A DNA stretch of 64,000 nt from Sporodiniella umbellata (taxonomy: Eukaryota > Mucoromycota > Mucoromycetes > Mucorales > Rhizopodaceae), in assembly GCA_025677835.1 (NCBI GenBank), contig JAIXMR010000015.1:124001-188000 (forward strand), given 5' to 3'. Below the pieces are notes generated by a model. It saw nothing but the letters and a program-made list of their open reading frames with translations. It did not search any database and was not told the origin of the DNA. A program made the translations under genes and the position numbers. Positions 46,089 through 58,007 of the stretch are shown here, in pieces (positions within the stretch are counted from its first letter, which is position 1; each line of letters begins with the position of its first letter).

Positions 46089-48437
46089 GATTTTAATAGG
46101 CAACTTTGAGCCCTATAGCTTTCTTTTGTGTGCTGGTTTGTCTCGTGTTTTGAAGAAAATAGAATTTTAATAAAAGTGTCAGCTGTGCTATATCCTGGCA
46201 ATACCACACTAATCAAACGCTTCATTTTTTTGCCCTTTCAATCTTTTTTTATTTCGATATCAATAGTCAGCAGTACGATGACAACAAAACGTTGTTAACA
46301 AAACAAAATTAGCGCCTATAGTAATGTAACAATAACTGCACATAGGACAGGCTTTTTATATTTGGTACAGCTACTTGTGTATTCATAAGAAACAGAAGCA
46401 GTATAAAGGAAAAAATCTCCTATAGATAGTGTATGTACTATATGTAAGGTGCTATCTAATACCACAGTAGATGCGTACGCTATCAACACAGTGATAGAGT
46501 TAACAAAAACCCTCTTACTAGGCTTCCAAATTTCTATGGGGCCGTATGCGGCGGACTATATGATTTTTTTTTTTTACAAAAACTATAGGTCTGCTTCAGA
46601 CTACAGTAATGAAAAAATTGCTTAGTCTCGAGCAATTAATACGAAACAGAATAGGATAAATACCTCTTGTAAATATACCGACTTGATTATACCATTTTAA
46701 TTGCTTTTGTTTCCTGATTTTTAGTAGAACCTTCAATACTCAAGATGTAGCATGTAGTGAATCGTTTTACTAGCCATCTGAAAGCTCAAAGAATCAGGCA
46801 GTCGAAAATAATAATATGTAGGGCACTCTCTGTTTACAGGAGCCTTATTGCTCATCAAGCGTACTCATGACTGGCTTCAATCGCCATTCCTGTTTTGTTT
46901 TTTCTTTTTCAAGTGGCTACCATGTGAATCGAGCACTGTATGTACATACAAAACCCCTATGTCAGGCTATTGTTTTGAACCGTATTCAGAGCTATTATAG
47001 CTTTATCCTTAAAAAAAAAAAAAAAGAAGCGGCGACGTCTTTTCGTACATAGCATCGTTTGGCTTCAGTACCTTCTCTTTTGTACTCAGTCGTACTCTCT
47101 CTTGATTCAGAAAGATGTCAGCTTCTGGTATCTGAAACATTTGTGTTATGTTACTAATTACCAACCTGAATGAAAAAAGCTCTAAAGGGTATTTAAAGTA
47201 TTTAGGAAAAGTCCATATATTGTTATATTAAAAAGAAAAAGAAAGGGTAAAGCACTGCTAGCAAAGTTGGACATGAGATCCTAGGCGCTGCCTAGATTTA
47301 ACCGGACTACCAAATGACTGTGTTTGTAAAAAAAAAATACAGGTTTCCAAAATACGCTAGTTGATTAATAATGTTTGCTATGCCCATATTGACGATACAG
47401 ATAGTTCAGTCCATCATTGAAAGAGAGTATAATAGATATGTTTCTCTTGTTTTCTCTTTCCCTCCTTTTTTTTTTTTTTTGATTTTAAACGTAAAGCACT
47501 AGGTTCCAGATGCAAGACTATAATTTTATGAGGGAATAAATTCAGCCAAACGGTTTTGCAAAAAGGATCTGATAATAAACCGACGGCTATAATTTATTAT
47601 TAGTTCAAAAATAAAGGGGGGGGGGCAGGCCTAAATATTTATTCAAAATCCAGTAAATGGGCCCACTGTCTTTCTTTTTTAAAGACCAGTCAGTCAAGAT
47701 TTTTTTTCCTTCAGCAAGCAATAGAAGCCATAAAGAGAAGAATGTTAGAAAGACATTAAAAGAAGCAAACAACAGAAAAAATTAAAATCAAATAAAAAGA
47801 GACGAGTGAAGCTGTGGACTGCAATCTATAAAAACGAAATAAAAGAACGGGCTACTGTGTATGTAAAATAAAAATGGTGTAACTGCCAAGATCCCTTAAC
47901 AATTTATCTGATCAATGTGGCGTTTGAATGTTTATAGACTCAGAAAAATGGTTTGGCTTATAAATCCTCAGTGATCCCTGAGGTACTATTTAAGAAACTA
48001 TACAAATACACAAATGCTGGCGCAAAAAAAAAAAAAAAAGGCGATGAAGATAGGCTATAGAAGCAATGTAAGTGTATTTTAGGAGCTAAAGGCAACCAAG
48101 AAGAAAAGAAAAGTCAAATACGTAAGTTGACATCGAAATATACCTTGTCTTTTATATCCAATATAGAAAAATTTCATTTTAAAAATTTTTGGCGGATCAG
48201 AGCGCGCTCATAAATTTTTGAGCCAAAGACCCATCCTATAAGGGTTTGTAGGGGATTTTTGCCAGTTTATTCTAGCGTTCTGATGTGTCCAAAAGAAAGA
48301 ATTGCTGGTACTCAGACCTGTCTCACCTCGCTCCATTTTTTTTTTTCATTGTTATTTAACATGTGATACATTGATTCTTAATCCGCCACATTATCTGATT
48401 TTTCGAGCCAATACTTTTTTTTATTTTTTCCTTTTTG

Positions 48438-48472
<35 letters not shown>

Positions 48473-48488
48473 AGAAGGCGATATTGAT
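46089..48488. other. Gene-free AT-rich interval, 2.4 kb
   Basis: Contains a G-run (47618-47625) and A-runs (48024-48039); only short unsupported frames. The right end has the T30 tract (48441-48469) right before the HSF-type start codon, presumably the leader or promoter of that gene. Confidence 0.55.
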
Positions 48489-49762
48489 ATGAACAACGGA
48501 CGCTCCTCCACAGTTTCTTTGGGAATAAACACACAGAAAGTTTTTAGTGCAAGTTCAGTGTCATCCAGCTCGCCTCTTAATTCGCCTTTACTTTCACCTA
48601 CGAATTCACCATTTCCACTTGATTCATCCTGGGAGCAGAGTCAAAAACATTTCAGTAACCAGCCGTCCCTTCGCCCTTCTTCAGTAGCTCCTAGCACAAA
48701 TGCAGCAACCAGCAAGGCGGGGAGCAGCAATACGTTTGTACATAAATTATACAAGTAAGCCATTATTATCTCTAACGTTTGTCTGACATGAAACAGTATG
48801 GTTGTAGATAATCAATACCAGCACCTGATTGCCTGGACATACACAGGAAACTCGTTTATTGTGTGCAACATCATTGAGTTTTCTAGAGAGGTTTTACCCA
48901 AGCACTTTAAACACAACAACTTCAGTAGCTTTGTCCGACAGCTTAATATGTAAGTAGTAACAGCAACCCCCTTTTTTTTTTTTAAAAAAAAAAAACCCTT
49001 GCATAAACCGACCTCAAACACTAGGTACGGGTTCCATAAGGTCAACAAATCACCAAGAGGGCATCGCACTGTAGCCGAGAATCAAATCTGGGAGTTTTCG
49101 CACCCAAAATTCATCAGGGAAAGACCTGACTTGTTGGATGGAATCAAACGAAAAACACTAGAGACGGACACCGGCAAAAAAGAAAATAACGACATCAACT
49201 CACACCTAGCCATTATGCAGATGTCACAGTCTGAAATGATGCAGCAGATCACACAGCTACAGGAGAGCTTTGAGCAAGTGATACATGAATTATCAGAAAG
49301 CAAAAAAACACAGGGCTTACAGCAGAAGCTCATGAAAGACATAATGGATACCATGACAAAACAATACGGATCAACCTGTAAGAGAATACTAAAGCCCAAA
49401 ATATCTATCCTGACACTTTTGAAATAGTCTATGTGCCTGATGAACTCACAATGAACGAAGCCGCCAAAAAAGACAGATCGCCCCCACCACCTATTTATAT
49501 CACCACACCTGATCAGCAGCAACCCAACATGGACCTTTATATAAACCAAAGAGCAAACCAACAGAGGGTGAACCACTCACGTTCTATCTCTGCAAACAAT
49601 CTTTACACATCCTCTGCTAATCACCCTCAATCCTCTGCACCCACTACGCCTAGCTTCACCACAGATCAAGAAGTTCATACATCCTATACGTCCAGAGGAC
49701 CCGTTTCAGCTTGCCCCTTTCTGGCAGAACAGTCACAGTACAGCACATCTTTTCATGCATAG
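48489..49762 (+). CDS. HSF-type DNA-binding domain transcription factor
   Basis: Four exons (48489-48754, 48797-48949, 49025-49377, 49428-49762) give 368 residues. After a Ser/Pro-rich start comes a complete HSF domain (about residues 83-190): [56 protein letters not shown] with the recognition helix, and [26 protein letters not shown] short coiled-coil with spaced Leu/Met ([21 protein letters not shown]) follows and may trimerise. The tail is rich in Gln, Ser and Pro. A break in frame near 49378 is not a mutation: a 50 nt GT-AG intron (49378-49427) restores it to [15 protein letters not shown]. The domain is closest in feel to fungal Sfl1/HSF types. Intron 2 carries a T12-A12 block. It converges with the OPT gene. 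Confidence 0.92.
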
Positions 49763-49890
49763 TTTATAAATAATTAAAGAAAACGAGACAAGAAAACACT
49801 TGTATTTATTAAATGATTATATTAATTGATAAAATAGTAGAACATTATTTGTTTTGTTTCTTTTTTCGTTCTTAGGGAGGAGCCAAGAAA

Positions 49891-51306
49891 TTATGAACAA
49901 TCGTTCATAGGGCAAGAGACAGTGATAACAGCCCCTGCTACACCTGTGATTTTGAAAAGGGCTTGAAGGATAGCTGAAATACCTTGACCTGCAATCATAC
50001 CGGCAGCTACACTGTACATCAAGTTATCGTAAGAGGTGCCTCTCAAACGCTTCCAGACCTTGCCAGAACACCAACCAATGAACATTGCCAAGGGAACCTC
50101 AGGGGAGGTGTTGATCATAGCAATACCCACAGCACTTACGGATGGGAAGTATCGGTGATATTCTTGAGGTACCAAAAAGGTACGTACGAGTGGGAAAATT
50201 ACACCAGCCAGGGCACAAACCACAGTAGCAATCATTGAGTTTCGACTAAGAGGATCTGCCGCACCTGTCAAGAGTTTGGCTACGTTAGCCCAGGCCTTGA
50301 CAGCGACCAAATCAAATTCGCATTTCATGTCCATGTTGGGGTTCGTAACACAGGGATAGGCGTCTGCAAAGAGTACAAACAGACCGACAGCGATACCGAT
50401 AGCAAAGAAAGAGGCTACAAACTGAGCCCAGAATTGAGACCGAGGGGAAGCACCAACAATTTGACCCGTCTTGAGATCACCCACCATATCCACTGCTTGA
50501 GAGGCAGCAGAAGCAGAGATATTGCCTGCCATCAGATTGTTTTTCAAAGCATGTTGGATCGAGTCAGCAGGCATACGGGCGAATACCAACTGTGACATTT
50601 TTCCAATAGAACCGACTGGGTTGATGTCTGTCTCACCTGTAGCCTGAATACCTACAAAAGAGAACAATAGACCGAGAATGACGGCAATCAGGGATTGATA
50701 GACAGGCATGCCAAAATATTCGCCCATAATGGCACAGGTAAAGATCACAGACAAAAAAGTACCGCCGAGCCACCAGGAGGCAGGAATCAGTTCTTCGGGC
50801 TTGAAGGTCTCGTTTTCGTCCAACTTGGCCACATACTTCTCGTTTAATTCTCCTTGCATCTTGCTACGAAGGGTGATACGTTTCACAAAGTGAATGCCAC
50901 GCATCACTGAAGATCGTACCTCAAGTATGCCGCCCTTGATACCTCTCCAGAGAGAATCATAATGAATCAAAAGTTCCGTAAAGGCAGTGATGGTCATCAG
51001 AGCAATACCGGGCCATAAGAAGAATCGGTTCGTGGTATCCCCCTTGTTGTTAAATCCCTTGGGAGCCACAAATTCACCTGAAGCTACTAAACAGGGACCA
51101 ATAATACCATACACCATGACAGTAGCTGAAAAGAACGAGATCACAGTAGAACCGGGTGTCATCAAACCAGCACCAAAGAATGGAAAATCCCACTTAAAGA
51201 CCCAGGCCCAGTCAAGATCAGCGCTCATCATAGGCTCATAGTTAGCAGAATGACCAATGTAGTAAAGAATATGAACTAACTATGATTTAGAATACTTTTT
51301 TTCTCC

Positions 51307-51342
<36 letters not shown>

Positions 51343-52128
51343 TGCACTTACGAACATCAAAAAATGGTACAAAATAACCGATCAAAGACCAAAGAAAAGT
51401 GATAAAAAACCAAATACCCATCCATTTGGCTTTTTGCATCGCGGCCTTTTCACCTTCTGCCGTATCGTGAAGAGAGATAATGGTCATAGCAGCAGCTCTA
51501 GGCGTAGGAAAAACCAAATCTTGCTTTACAACAAAGTGAGATCGAAGGGGAACAGCAAAAAAAAGACCATAGAAGGCAGCAGAGATAGTGAAGAGTAATA
51601 ATGCCTTTACATCTTCACGAGGGGTTGTCATCAAACCAAGTTTGTACATGGCGGGAATACCAGAAACAAAGCCTGCAGATAGACCTCCTGCAGTAGTAGC
51701 GGCTGACTGAGCCGTGCAGTTTTCTTTGGGTCCAAAGTGACCACCGCCCCATTTAGGTGGGAGGGCTTTGGAGATAGGCTTAATGATAGCAAACGAGAAG
51801 ATAGCACCAAATAAAGATGCACCAAATGTCCAGCCAATCTTCAAACCAAGGTATGTATTGGAAGCAGCTACGTTAAAAAAAATCGTTAGCTTTTTTTTTT
51901 TTTTTTTTTTTTGGTAGATTTATCCGATGAATTACCAACTAAACAGCCCAAAAGAGAGCCCACAATAGTAGCACGCCAGGTGAATTGATGCTCTTCGACT
52001 AATTTCTGGTGAAGACTTGAGAGATCCTCAACAACTATTTGACTTCTTTTGTCATCTTCGTAGTACTCTTGTTTTATTTCTTTCTTGTGTTCGACTTCGA
52101 ACCTTTCATCTACTATATCTCTTGACAT
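49891..52128 (-). CDS. Oligopeptide transporter (OPT family, YGL114W/ISP4-like)
   Basis: Three coding exons on the minus strand (52128-51936, 51867-51352, 51275-49891) give 697 residues. An acidic N-tail precedes the first hydrophobic block ATIVGSLLGCLVGAASNTYLGLKIGWTFGASLFGAI. OPT marks follow: ENCTAQSAATTAGGLSAGF, FYGLFFAVPLRSHFVVKQDLVFPTPRAAAM, VMVYGIIGPCLVASGEF, IIPASWWLGGTFLS in variant form, FVGIQATGETDINPVGSIGKMSQ, and the late AVGIAMINTSPEVPLAMFIGW with AAGMIAGQGISAI. About 14 hydrophobic segments fit a plasma-membrane peptide/proton or metal-chelate carrier. The ATG at 52128 is preferred; a longer frame starts at TTG. The last intron has a run of about 31 A in the sense strand. The 3' end lies 128 bp from the HSF-type gene. 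Confidence 0.93.
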
Positions 52129-52941
52129 TCTTTTGTAATTCAAGAAATGATTTATCTTTGTTCAAGATGTAGCTGAAGAAAAAGAAAAAGATGAAATTAA
52201 AAAAAAAAAAAAAAAAGACGTTGAGAAAACAATTGGGAGTTTATATTTGAATTTTGGTTTTATTTTGGTTTGTAGTCCATCGAAGTTTCGTGTGGATCAG
52301 AGTTGCACATTTGCCTAGACAGAGAAAGTGTCGCGTGAAAAAGAAAAATAAACTTGCTGAGAAGAGTACAAGCGTAATACCTGCACTGAAGAGATCCAAG
52401 GATTCTATTCCATATAAGGTAGTTTCTACCCCTTTTTGGTAATTGGATGTAGCACCATGTCACTTGAAAGGTTTCTTTTTCTGTTTCTGTTTATAGCTTT
52501 ATGTGTCACAACTGGTTTTATCCCATGCACTGGTAAAAAAAAAAAAAAAAAAAAAAAACAAAGAGGAATCAAAAAAAAAAAGAAAAGACGTCAAGCAAAG
52601 TCAAAAAACCAGATATAAAGCTTTTGAAAAGTCCAAAGAAAACTCTCTTAGCAAAACAGCTTAGCTATACGAACATTGTAAGCTGCTTACACATCTTTAT
52701 TCCACTTTTCGTCAATTAATAAAATGGCGATTGTCATTTATTTAACTCAGAACATGGAGGGAACCATTCAAAGGCTGTCATACTATCGTTTTCATCTTTC
52801 TTTGCCATAACAAGATAAAGGTATATTTCAAGGCAACAGCTCTAATATATCTTTATTTGTTTCAAAATAAACAAAGCAAGTTGTTGAGAAGTATAAGCAG
52901 CTAATATAGAGAGAACGTCGCTTTCGTGTAAAATCAGCAAA
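52129..52941. other. Upstream region of the OPT gene to inverted repeat 2
   Basis: This 0.8 kb is AT-rich with A-runs (52200-52216 and 52536-52558). Several Lys-rich frames (for example 52254-52442) are products of A-tracts. No gene is called. Confidence 0.5.
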
Positions 52942-53836
52942 TTTTGATTTCTATTCCTTCTATAGTAAATCACTGTATGGCGAGACTTTTTCTTTTTTGC
53001 ACAAGCAACTGATGAAAAGAGCAAAAACTCAAAATAGTAAGAGTAGCTCTTGTGATCTTGTGTAATCTCTCGAATTTCCTTTTTTGTCTGGAAAAAAGGA
53101 ATGAATGATAGAGCCAAAAAAAAAAAAAAAAAAAAAAATCATATTCCCTTTATCAACAATCCCGGTTTATACATCCTTTCCTTACAAGAACAACAGGCTT
53201 TCTCTTGTGTATCACACACGAGGGGAAAAAAATAGACCAAAGCTGGTGCAGAGCGTGCGATTCTCTTTTTTCCTTTTTGTTTTTCTTTTTCAAAATAAGC
53301 GTGACAAATCGTTTGAGAATCAGAAAAAAAAAAATAGCATAAAAGACTGTGGGAACCAATCATATCAATATTTGATCTGAGCTTCCTTCAGTGCACCACT
53401 TGAATTTGCCTTAAAAGAAAAAAGCAGGGTGAAAATTAGCAAGTTTTGGTATAACTAGACAACATCTCTACTCAAGTCATCAATAATAATAATAATAACA
53501 AAAAAAAAAAAGACGCTGATGGTTTGTGTTCATAGCAGTTATACAGTGTTCCATATAAATATCCAGCCTGTCTTTGTGTTTTATGTAACGCATCTTGTTA
53601 TCTCTCTTTATTTTGTATTATTTTCACCGCTGATAGAACATATTCGTGTTACTTTGGCATCTGAATCGGCTTTGATAATCAGCAAAGGAATGCTCAATGT
53701 ATTGTTGTTCTTTGTTGCTTTTAGAACTTTTCTATTTTCATTCACTGGCTTTTCTGCGTTTAACAAGCAAATAGATAGTGTAGAAAAAAAATCTCGTAAA
53801 TTAAACAAGACAGGCAGAAATCGCATCTTTCGAGTT
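52942..53836 (+). repeat. Inverted repeat 2, left arm
   Basis: By eye it matches the reverse complement of 55664-56559 throughout. The only differences seen are in homopolymers: the A-run has 23 against 24 bases and a second A-run 13 against 12. Outer end TTTTGATTTCTATTCC; inner end at CGAGTT. A 132-codon hydrophobic ATG frame on the plus strand (53519) and frames on the minus strand exist in both arms, but no family is recognised. Confidence 0.94.
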
Positions 53837-55663
53837 TTGGCTTTTCTCTCGAACACTATGCTAGATATCTTTCTTAAAAAAGAAATAAAAAACCAATACA
53901 GTGCGTTTAAAAAATAGTAAACCTGCGACCAGAATTTGTATTACAATATGCCTTATTATACTAAAATGCATGTACAACTTACCTAACAAACATTAGCTGT
54001 CGTAAGCTTCATAGATATTTTTGACTCGCTCCAGCTCTTATTCTCATTAGCTTACTACAATTTTTTTTTTTTTAAAAAAAATCTCAAGGTGTTTTCAGCA
54101 CCTTCAGTCTTTATATCCTTAAGGGTCCAACTTTATAAAAATATTCTATTGGTATAGCGCAATTACATGTAATTTTTACGCTATGTATATATTTTTCTTG
54201 AAATTCTTCATTACAAGCCTGACAATTCTTTACGACAGCTCACAACTTCTTTCTTATTTTTTATTCGTTTTTTTGTATAATGAATTAACTCTGAAGAAAA
54301 ATCCGTATTCAAAACTCTCTAACTTTTACAGATATGTAGTTCATTTGGCCACATATTCTGCATTCACTATTAAAAGAGACCTTGTCGAGCTTCAACACTT
54401 TTGTTTAGTAAAAAAAGTTATCAGAAAACTTTGCAATACCTGTGCCGACTATAACCAAAGAAAAGTACCTTGAAATTATTTCTAACATCTTTTCTTTCTC
54501 ACAATTGAAATTGCAGGCTCAAGTCTTAAATGTTTTTTAATAACTACAGCCGAGTAAAATTGTTTATTGTAGAAAAAGTACAAAAAACAAAAGGTACTTG
54601 TTAAAAAACTAAGTAATTGCCAAAAACTTCACACGAAGAATTAATATTCGACTGCAAGGCTTCTTTGACCTATACTTTTTTCTTTTAATGTACTTTACAT
54701 TAGGAGCAAACTTGATTTTAAAAAAGCGGAATAGAAAGTGAATGGCTTTGACATACTTTGACTTTAAAAGCCCTTAAATTATGTGCGTATTGCATTAATA
54801 AAAAAAGTTTTGAAAGCGTTTTCTAATGATTTTTTTTTCAGAAAATGAGTGTGTATAGTATTGCCTTGAACTGAAGGAAACAATCATTTTTTATAGGCAC
54901 ACAAGTACTATGGAAAAAAAAAAAGATGTATGTTTGCACGCCATTTTAATTGGGTACACATTTTTATTTTGATAAAATCCCACTTGTCACGAATAAATAC
55001 AGTTTTATAATAAAAAAAACGTTGTTTTGATACAAAGACTACATGCGTATCCGTATGTTTCGTATGTAAGTTTTTTTTAATGCTATCTGCAGTTTCTCTA
55101 AGCTTGTTTACAATCACCCTCGTTTTCCAAAAGGGCTACAAATTGTTTAGAGCTAATAAAATTATCTGCTTGAACGTGTTCACCCAGTTTGTAGAAGTTG
55201 CGGCTTATATGTATGTTTTTTTTACTTGAAATCAAAAACCATACACATTATATCTCACTATAGGAATATATGTGTCATCTAGTACGCTTTGAAAATTAGT
55301 TATCACACTACTGGTAACCGATATGAATTTTTGAAACTGATATTGCTTAGCAAATGAAGCTATATATACTAAAGAAAAGAAATATATATATGTTCTCTTT
55401 TAGAAATAAAAGAGTTTGTCAACATATATACTTTGTCTTTGAAAAAAAAGGAAGGAAATAAAACATAACATTCTTTTTGAAAACAATCTGTCAGCCTTTT
55501 TCCTTAGCACTTTTTGATGTGACATATGTGATCTGGAAAAACTATGCGAATTTGTTTTGTATATTCTTCATGGTGTTGTTATAGCGTAAAAAGAAAAAGA
55601 GGAAAATCTAAAACAACTTGTAATCCCAATTTTGTTTGAGAAGGTGAGTTTAGGTGGATCAGG
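53837..55663. other. Spacer of inverted repeat 2
   Basis: This is 1.8 kb of very AT-rich DNA with a T13-A8 block at 54061-54081. A 96-codon ATG frame at 54183-54473 is Phe/Leu/Tyr-rich and unsupported. It would be the loop of a hairpin transcript. Confidence 0.6.
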
Positions 55664-56559
55664 AACTCGAAAGATGCGATTTCTGCCTGTCTTGTTTAAT
55701 TTACGAGATTTTTTTTCTACACTATCTATTTGCTTGTTAAACGCAGAAAAGCCAGTGAATGAAAATAGAAAAGTTCTAAAAGCAACAAAGAACAATAATA
55801 CATTGAGCATTCCTTTGCTGATTATCAAAGCCGATTCAGATGCCAAAGTAACACGAATATGTTCTATCAGCGGTGAAAATAATACAAAATAAAGAGAGAT
55901 AACAAGATGCGTTACATAAAACACAAAGACAGGCTGGATATTTATATGGAACACTGTATAACTGCTATGAACACAAACCATCAGCGTCTTTTTTTTTTTT
56001 GTTATTATTATTATTATTGATGACTTGAGTAGAGATGTTGTCTAGTTATACCAAAACTTGCTAATTTTCACCCTGCTTTTTTCTTTTAAGGCAAATTCAA
56101 GTGGTGCACTGAAGGAAGCTCAGATCAAATATTGATATGATTGGTTCCCACAGTCTTTTATGCTATTTTTTTTTTTCTGATTCTCAAACGATTTGTCACG
56201 CTTATTTTGAAAAAGAAAAACAAAAAGGAAAAAAGAGAATCGCACGCTCTGCACCAGCTTTGGTCTATTTTTTTCCCCTCGTGTGTGATACACAAGAGAA
56301 AGCCTGTTGTTCTTGTAAGGAAAGGATGTATAAACCGGGATTGTTGATAAAGGGAATATGATTTTTTTTTTTTTTTTTTTTTTTTGGCTCTATCATTCAT
56401 TCCTTTTTTCCAGACAAAAAAGGAAATTCGAGAGATTACACAAGATCACAAGAGCTACTCTTACTATTTTGAGTTTTTGCTCTTTTCATCAGTTGCTTGT
56501 GCAAAAAAGAAAAAGTCTCGCCATACAGTGATTTACTATAGAAGGAATAGAAATCAAAA
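55664..56559 (-). repeat. Inverted repeat 2, right arm
   Basis: Reverse-complement copy of 52942-53836, with an (ATT)n tract and the long T-run (56362-56385) matching the AAT and A tracts of the left arm. Similarity stops inside at the word AACTCG (55664). Confidence 0.94.
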
Positions 56560-57136
56560 CAAAGCAAATCGGTTCTAAATTACGTTGAATATGTATATGG
56601 CCATAAAAAGAAAACACAAGGATACGACAGTTCGTCTGTTTGACCAACATAAGATTGTTTCAGCTTATATCAATGAAGTTTTCTAAAGCCAAAGTGTTTT
56701 GAAAGAGAAACTAATATTCTTGGCGTTTTGCAACGCAACATATTATAGCTTATGTATAAATTTGTGTTAGATTTTAAGGGGTTGGTCTATACAAATCTTA
56801 TGTATCAACAGCGCTTCATTGATCTCATCTTCCGTTCTTCTGAAAGCTTATCTTTTAATTTTTAATGCCTGTGTACCTGTTTTCAGATTTGGTATAACGA
56901 TTCAATGTCACTATCAGGAACCTATTCAAAAAAATCGCCTTTTAAGTTTTTCAAACACCACTTTTTAGTGTTGCATACTAATTTGTTTTAAACAGTAATA
57001 GCTGAGTTGCACAACTGTGCAATCTGTCTGGTCATGAAATAAAAAAGCAGTTAAATTTCATAAATCTATTACCTTCTCATTAATACATCTTTTTCTTCTT
57101 CTAAGTCCCCTTCTAAAAAAAAAACAACACTAAAAA
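56560..57136. other. Interval between inverted repeat 2 and the GATA gene
   Basis: AT-rich. The last 100 bp before the ATG at 57137 has a CT-rich leader followed by an A-run, typical of the other starts in this window. No further feature was seen. Confidence 0.5.
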
Positions 57137-57760
57137 ATGCCGAAAACAGACCAAAAAGATTTGGAGAAGGAGCACGAAAATAATACAAATATTGCCACTC
57201 AGTGTCATAACTGCAGTACCTCTATCACTTCTCTTTGGCGACGCGACAATGACCGAAATATTATATGCAACGCCTGCGGTTTATACCAAAGACTTCACAA
57301 CGCTCCACGTCCACTTGAACTAAAAAGAAATATAATATGTCGACGTAAGCGCACGATTCCGGACGGAAAAATTCATGTATTTCATTCACAAAAAGCCAAA
57401 TATGACGCTTTCTGCCAACTATCGCCTATTCAAAACACTGGAAACTTGCCGCTTCATTTACCAAAGTTTCGTACGCTTATACAGAAAATTCCCCTTCCAA
57501 GTAAACCTGGATCAATGAATCATATGCTTTATTTCGATCGGGACAAATTTCACAAAATACTCGCTAATAAACACAGCGAGCTTCAAATGGAGATCAACGG
57601 CCATCGCTGTATCTCACCGCAAGTACCATCATTTGGCAACACATCACATCTCTCTATCACAAAAAAAGGCCAGTCAAGTCTTTTTCAGCCTTTGTTAGAT
57701 ACCATCGAAATTGAATCTGAGAGATTAGCACAATTTAATTTTAAAAAATCTAAAACTTGA
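57137..57760 (+). CDS. GATA-type zinc-finger transcription factor, short
   Basis: A single-exon gene of 207 residues. The finger is C-x2-C-x17-C-x2-C (CHNCSTSITSLWRRDND, CNACGLYQRLH) at residues 23-47, followed by the basic tail APRPLELKRNIICRRKR that contacts DNA in the fungal type IVa GATA fingers. No second finger and no coiled coil are seen; the remainder is low in recognisable structure, with LFQPLLDTIEIESERLAQ near the end. Short one-finger GATA factors regulate nitrogen use, light response or iron uptake in fungi; which of these applies is unknown. The ATG is preceded by an A-run and the gene lies 570 bp from inverted repeat 2. It converges with the protease gene. Confidence 0.93.
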   Translation: MPKTDQKDLEKEHENNTNIATQCHNCSTSITSLWRRDNDRNIICNACGLYQRLHNAPRPLELKRNIICRRKRTIPDGKIHVFHSQKAKYDAFCQLSPIQNTGNLPLHLPKFRTLIQKIPLPSKPGSMNHMLYFDRDKFHKILANKHSELQMEINGHRCISPQVPSFGNTSHLSITKKGQSSLFQPLLDTIEIESERLAQFNFKKSKT

Positions 57761-58007
57761 AGAAAGTAAAGCTTGCTGTTTATTTTCTTTTCTATTTCCT
57801 ATTCTTTTTCTTTTTAATCTATCAATTCTATTCAAGGAGGGTAATTTTTTAAACTATGTTAAAAAGAGGAGAATAGAGAAAAAGGGAGAAATATGTAGAA
57901 AAATCTATACACAGGACCATTTAAAAAAAGGAGGAATCAATCGCAAGTAGCTTGTGCTCTATTTTCAGTCGTAAAAGTACAGTCGCATAATGTCTGTGTG
58001 ATCAAAT

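Larger units (their letters stand above)
52942..56562. mobile_element. Candidate foldback or non-autonomous element 2: long inverted repeats around a non-coding spacer
   Basis: The 3.6 kb structure has two inverted arms of about 895 bp and no transposase-like frame. The 7 bp word AGCAAAT lies at 52936-52942 just outside the left arm and again at 56563-56569 just outside the right one, a possible target-site duplication. The same overall plan as element 1 (long arms, 1-2 kb AT-rich centre) is seen, but the sequences look unrelated. Mobility is inferred. Confidence 0.45.

Noticed and set aside
49378..49394. A 17 nt intron in the HSF-type gene (GTAAG to CTAAAG)
   Set aside because: Too short to be spliced; the 50 nt intron with the same donor restores the frame properly.
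52942..56559. CRISPR or tandem-repeat array
   Set aside because: The repeats are two single inverted arms, not spaced direct repeats.
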